From positions 2,160,298 through 2,224,297 of the forward strand of contig JAJEKV010000046.1 in the NCBI GenBank assembly GCA_021234155.1: 64,000 nucleotides of DNA. Direction: 5' to 3'. Position numbers and translations under genes: made by a program. Within the stretch, counting starts at the first letter, position 1; each line of letters begins with the position of its first letter. The notes under the pieces are model-generated. The model was not told the DNA's origin, ran no database searches, and saw nothing but the letters and a program-made list of their open reading frames with translations. Shown piece by piece: positions 60,970 through 64,000 of this stretch. The stretch is from Isoetes taiwanensis (lineage: Eukaryota > Streptophyta > Lycopodiopsida > Isoetales > Isoetaceae).

Positions 60970-61970
60970 GTTACACATTGACCAAATTGTTAAAGAATAC
61001 AACTTTGCATAAGTATTTAGAAAACACCATTGTTATTCTCGTCCTTGTCAACTTCAAATTTAAGAATGTGATTTAACATTCTCTCTAGTTTCCGCCCCCC
61101 CACTCCAAAACTATAGCGTTGTACAATGTTCACAAATAAAGGATGCCATTCCCAAGGTAAACAAACCACTGCTGAAAGCATTACAATCCATAATATATTC
61201 TATTCTTCATATATAATGTTATCAAACATTGCATAGGCATCCTGCAGAGCTCCAAATTTACCATATATCTGAGCAAGCTAGTTTCCCAAGAACCTATCTC
61301 AGCCTAATCATTGTTATAAACTTTGATCGTGAATAGTAGAAAAAGTACTATATAGAAAAAAATTTGAAATAGCATTAAATTCACAATCAGGCTCCACGGC
61401 TGAGGCTCCTTGCAATCTTCCATAACCAGCATCGAAACCACCAGTAAAATACCTCATGTTTGTAATGTCTTTGGCAGTAGTTAGTTGCATGGCAGTCAAT
61501 TTTGTTGCATTTTGTTGAAGCATTTTGAGACCACAAAAAAAGCATGCTATCATAGCATTTGATAGGAATTTGGACCACTCATTAAATAAACCTGCTTCTG
61601 ATGTCTAAGTACAACAAATGCATTGCAACTGCGTACCAGAGTATAATGCACATCCAAGAAAAGCTTGAAGAGAATCAGTCTGAAAAATGGAATGTAAAAA
61701 GAATTGATCATAGTTCCGGATTGAAATGGTGGCAGGTCCCAAATGCAAAGCTAAAACAGACCACTTTTCGAACCTGAGATAGATCCCTTTTCTGACCACA
61801 AGGTGAGAATGATACAAGCTTTTGAAGCTTCCTATTTTGTTTGCTTTCCTTCAACTGAAGAATCCCTTTAGAAAGATGCTGCCCACTGTCTCAAACATCC
61901 TTCATACATGTATGAAATCCCTTTTTTAAGCTTAAACTGGAGCAGCTACATCAGTCAAGAAGAGCTTATA
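60970..61970. other. Mostly unassigned; upstream copy of a 175-bp duplication
   Basis: 61655-61835 (AAGCTTGAAGAGAATCAGTC ... TGATACAAGCTTTTGAAGC) repeats diverged at 62712-62885, flanking the ITPK fragment. A minus-strand open stretch at 61550-61385 (NATKLTAMQLTTAKDITNMR, FDAGYGRLQGASAVEPD) is protein-like but unrecognised. Confidence 0.4.
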
Positions 61971-61975
61971 AGCCG

Positions 61976-62687
61976 CTATTCATAATCGGGCACCTTTCCG
62001 AAACCTGTAAAACACTAAAACCACTTACTCCATCATAACAGCAGGAAATCATCTACTTAGCAGTTTCATACTACGGTCTTAGCAATGTCTTACCTGGAAA
62101 GTAATTTATGTCAATGACATAATAATGATTATCCTTGCTGCCTTCCCTTATAATATCCAAGTTAAAAAGCCTTAAGCCTGATATAAGGATCGTTATCTAT
62201 AAGTTCAATATAATAAGCACATAAGGGATGAACTTGTATTACCAATTTATGACGAAGACCATCTGCAAGGGAATCAAGAAGACGTGGCGGCAGTTCTAGA
62301 TACAGAGTCAGGGAAATATTAACAAACAATTGCAACAAAAGCCAGAATGGAAACAGACCAAACAAAGACCGTGTAATAAATTACCAACAGCTTTTGGATC
62401 TAAATCAGCTTCTTCTGCTGTCGCTGCAGCACAGGATACTCTAGAGAAAGGGATCATTCCAGTTTCTGCAGGTTGCTTTTCTATGATATCTGGCAGAGAG
62501 AATCTTCGGACAACTTTGATGGCACCACCTACGATGTACACTTTGAAAAGTACACCACCTGCAGAACAACATTAAGATTATTTGCCTGTATCCACATGCC
62601 ATGAATAAAAAAAATTCTTAAACTCACCATGGTTCACAAATTCCTGAAGCACAAGAGGATGATCCAATTCTGATAGGCAATCTTCAT
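61976..62687 (-). pseudogene. Inositol-tetrakisphosphate 1-kinase (ITPK) fragment, broken
   Basis: Exons on the minus strand: 62687-62628 (LSELDHPLVLQEFVNHG), 62558-62385 (GVLFKVYIVGGAIKVVRRFS, ending DLDPKAV), 62295-62243 (ELPPRLLDSLADGLRHKL), 62177-62094 (LRLFNLDIIREGS ... HYYVIDINYFPG) and 62004-61976 (FGKVPDYE, stop). These are C-terminal ITPK/ATP-grasp blocks in the right order; ITPKs phosphorylate inositol polyphosphates toward InsP6. Breaks: the third exon ends in phase 0 but the fourth needs one more G after its acceptor (apparent 1-bp loss), and PGFGKVPDYE meets TAG where the family continues HxFTDFLL. The N-terminal half is absent. A pseudogene or captured fragment. Confidence 0.85.
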
Positions 62688-62885
62688 CTGTCGAAGCCAC
62701 AAACAGCCAAGAAAAGCTTGAAGGGAATCGGTCTGAAAAATGGAATGTAAAAAGAACTGATCATAGTTCCGGATTGAAATGATGGCAGGTCCTAAATGCA
62801 AAGTTGAAACATATCCCTTTTCGAAGGTGAGATAAATTCCTTTCCTGACCAGAAGATGAAAACGATGCAAGCTTTTGAAGAAATA

Positions 62886-64000
62886 AACCAGCAATCTAAC
62901 CTTAGATGTGCAACCTCGCAAACTTCATGAACGAAACACTGCCAGTTGGTAGTTCGAGATGCCATTTTGAAAGCCCAAAGGCCGCAGTCGGCCTCCTGTG
63001 TACCTAAATCCGGTTAACAGCCTAACTGGCCGAAATCGAAAACCCTAAAAATTCTAAAACATAGGCCATCAATGGTCTCATGCATTGTTTGAAATTTAAA
63101 AAATCTAGCAACCGTTAGATTGTTTAACCTAATCTAGATCAACACTCCAAAAAAGACGCGCTCTAGAAATACTTTTAAGATGCCCCAAATGGATCAAAGA
63201 CCAAAAATTATAGAAAACCACGGGGAAAAAAATTACAAAAACCCCGTTATAACGCTGATATTTCCTTGACTCTTCTACGGCTTAGTATACATTCTCATAT
63301 CTTAGATCACTGCTTCCAAATAAATAACTTGATTTTTTTTGCAAGATGCATATGTTAGGACATAGAAATTGGTATCGGTATTTGTGAAACTGTATGATTG
63401 CAAAGAAATTTGTGAAACTTATGCTTCCTTAAAACTTGAACATTTTGATGCATATCCATTTGGTATAATCACAATGTGAACCTCATGCAACACCTCGTTT
63501 CTATATGGGATAACCCGAACTATGATAATGATTATGACAAATGTGGTCATGAGTTTGTTGATATTTGACAGAATTAAGCCTAGGACAATTCTAGACATCA
63601 TCCACATGATTGTCAAATTGAATTATAGCTTGAGATGATGCAACCATATGGCCCCATCTAAATAGCAATTTATGTGTACATATTCCAAGAGAATTTAATT
63701 ACCAGTTTCATTTGACATTTTCAGTCTCTTCTTTATGATGATGATGATTTGTTGCACACCACCCCAAAAGGAGACCCCTCTACTATTTCGTATTTGTGTA
63801 AAAGTGGATACAAAGAATTAGTTTCATATTCTTTCATTACATAGAGCTTGTAATTTCTGACTTTGATCGGTAGTATTTGTGGAGAATGTTTCTTACAAAT
63901 TCAAGTTGTAATGAATTGGATAGTGAATAGTGAGTGAGTTGCAATGTGCCAAATTTAAAACAAAAGATGTCTTGTAATGTGGCGTACCGTTTTGCATTTT
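62886..64000. other. Right flank, no supported gene
   Basis: AT-rich sequence without motif-bearing frames; includes short A and TGATGA runs. Confidence 0.4.

Noticed and set aside
1-64000. CRISPR array or prokaryotic operon
   Set aside because: No regularly spaced repeats with unique spacers, and gene structure is clearly eukaryotic.

Overview
The window looks like nuclear DNA of a land plant with a large, repeat-rich genome. Introns have GT..AG borders, one intact gene is a plant-type cysteine oxidase, and most of the rest is transposon sequence: plant-style Helitrons, a LINE, tRNA-derived SINE-like cassettes and large DNA transposons. A fern or other seed-free lineage is a guess; nothing here proves it. 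There is no prokaryotic gene organisation.

Layout. 515-2157 (-): an intact plant cysteine oxidase (PCO) gene with five coding exons, whose splice phases and frame I could follow from start to stop. 2.4-5.8 kb: spacer. 5.8-14.2 kb: a long tandem repeat whose unit combines a GATCCTACGGCTCACGT minisatellite, a tRNA-like cassette with Pol III A and B boxes, and arrays matching the heat-shock element consensus. It is interrupted by a 4.47 kb Helitron (9217-13688, minus); the neighbouring repeat unit preserves the empty site. 14250-21924 and 49102-58374: two large related DNA transposons with GGGT termini, each flanked by a perfect 4-bp duplication (CCAT; TTGA). Each carries a decayed transposase-like gene and, converging on it, a gene for an NLI-interacting-factor (NIF/FCP1-like HAD phosphatase) domain. 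22789-30625 and 30626-~37639: two apparent Helitrons joined head to tail, carrying host gene fragments, including an exon resembling the WD40 protein WDR92. 37.6-38.95, 58.8-59.37 and 60.3-60.97 kb: a fold-back repeat family with a GGGCCC-GAA-GGGCCC terminal hairpin. 39.95-42.43 kb: a truncated LINE with a frameshift in its catalytic box. 44.3-46.5 kb: an inverted copy of the heat-shock-element repeat and a transposase-like relic. 61.98-62.69 kb (-): a broken inositol-tetrakisphosphate 1-kinase (ITPK) fragment.

The most interesting signal is the pair of large transposons. Two independent insertions share the same architecture (transposase plus convergent NIF gene, similar termini, 4-bp duplication), so the NIF gene looks like a resident part of this transposon lineage rather than a chance capture. 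Both copies are decayed, so function can only be inferred.

Limits. Homology calls are from remembered family motifs, with no database search. Many short open frames are shadows or repeat translations and are omitted.
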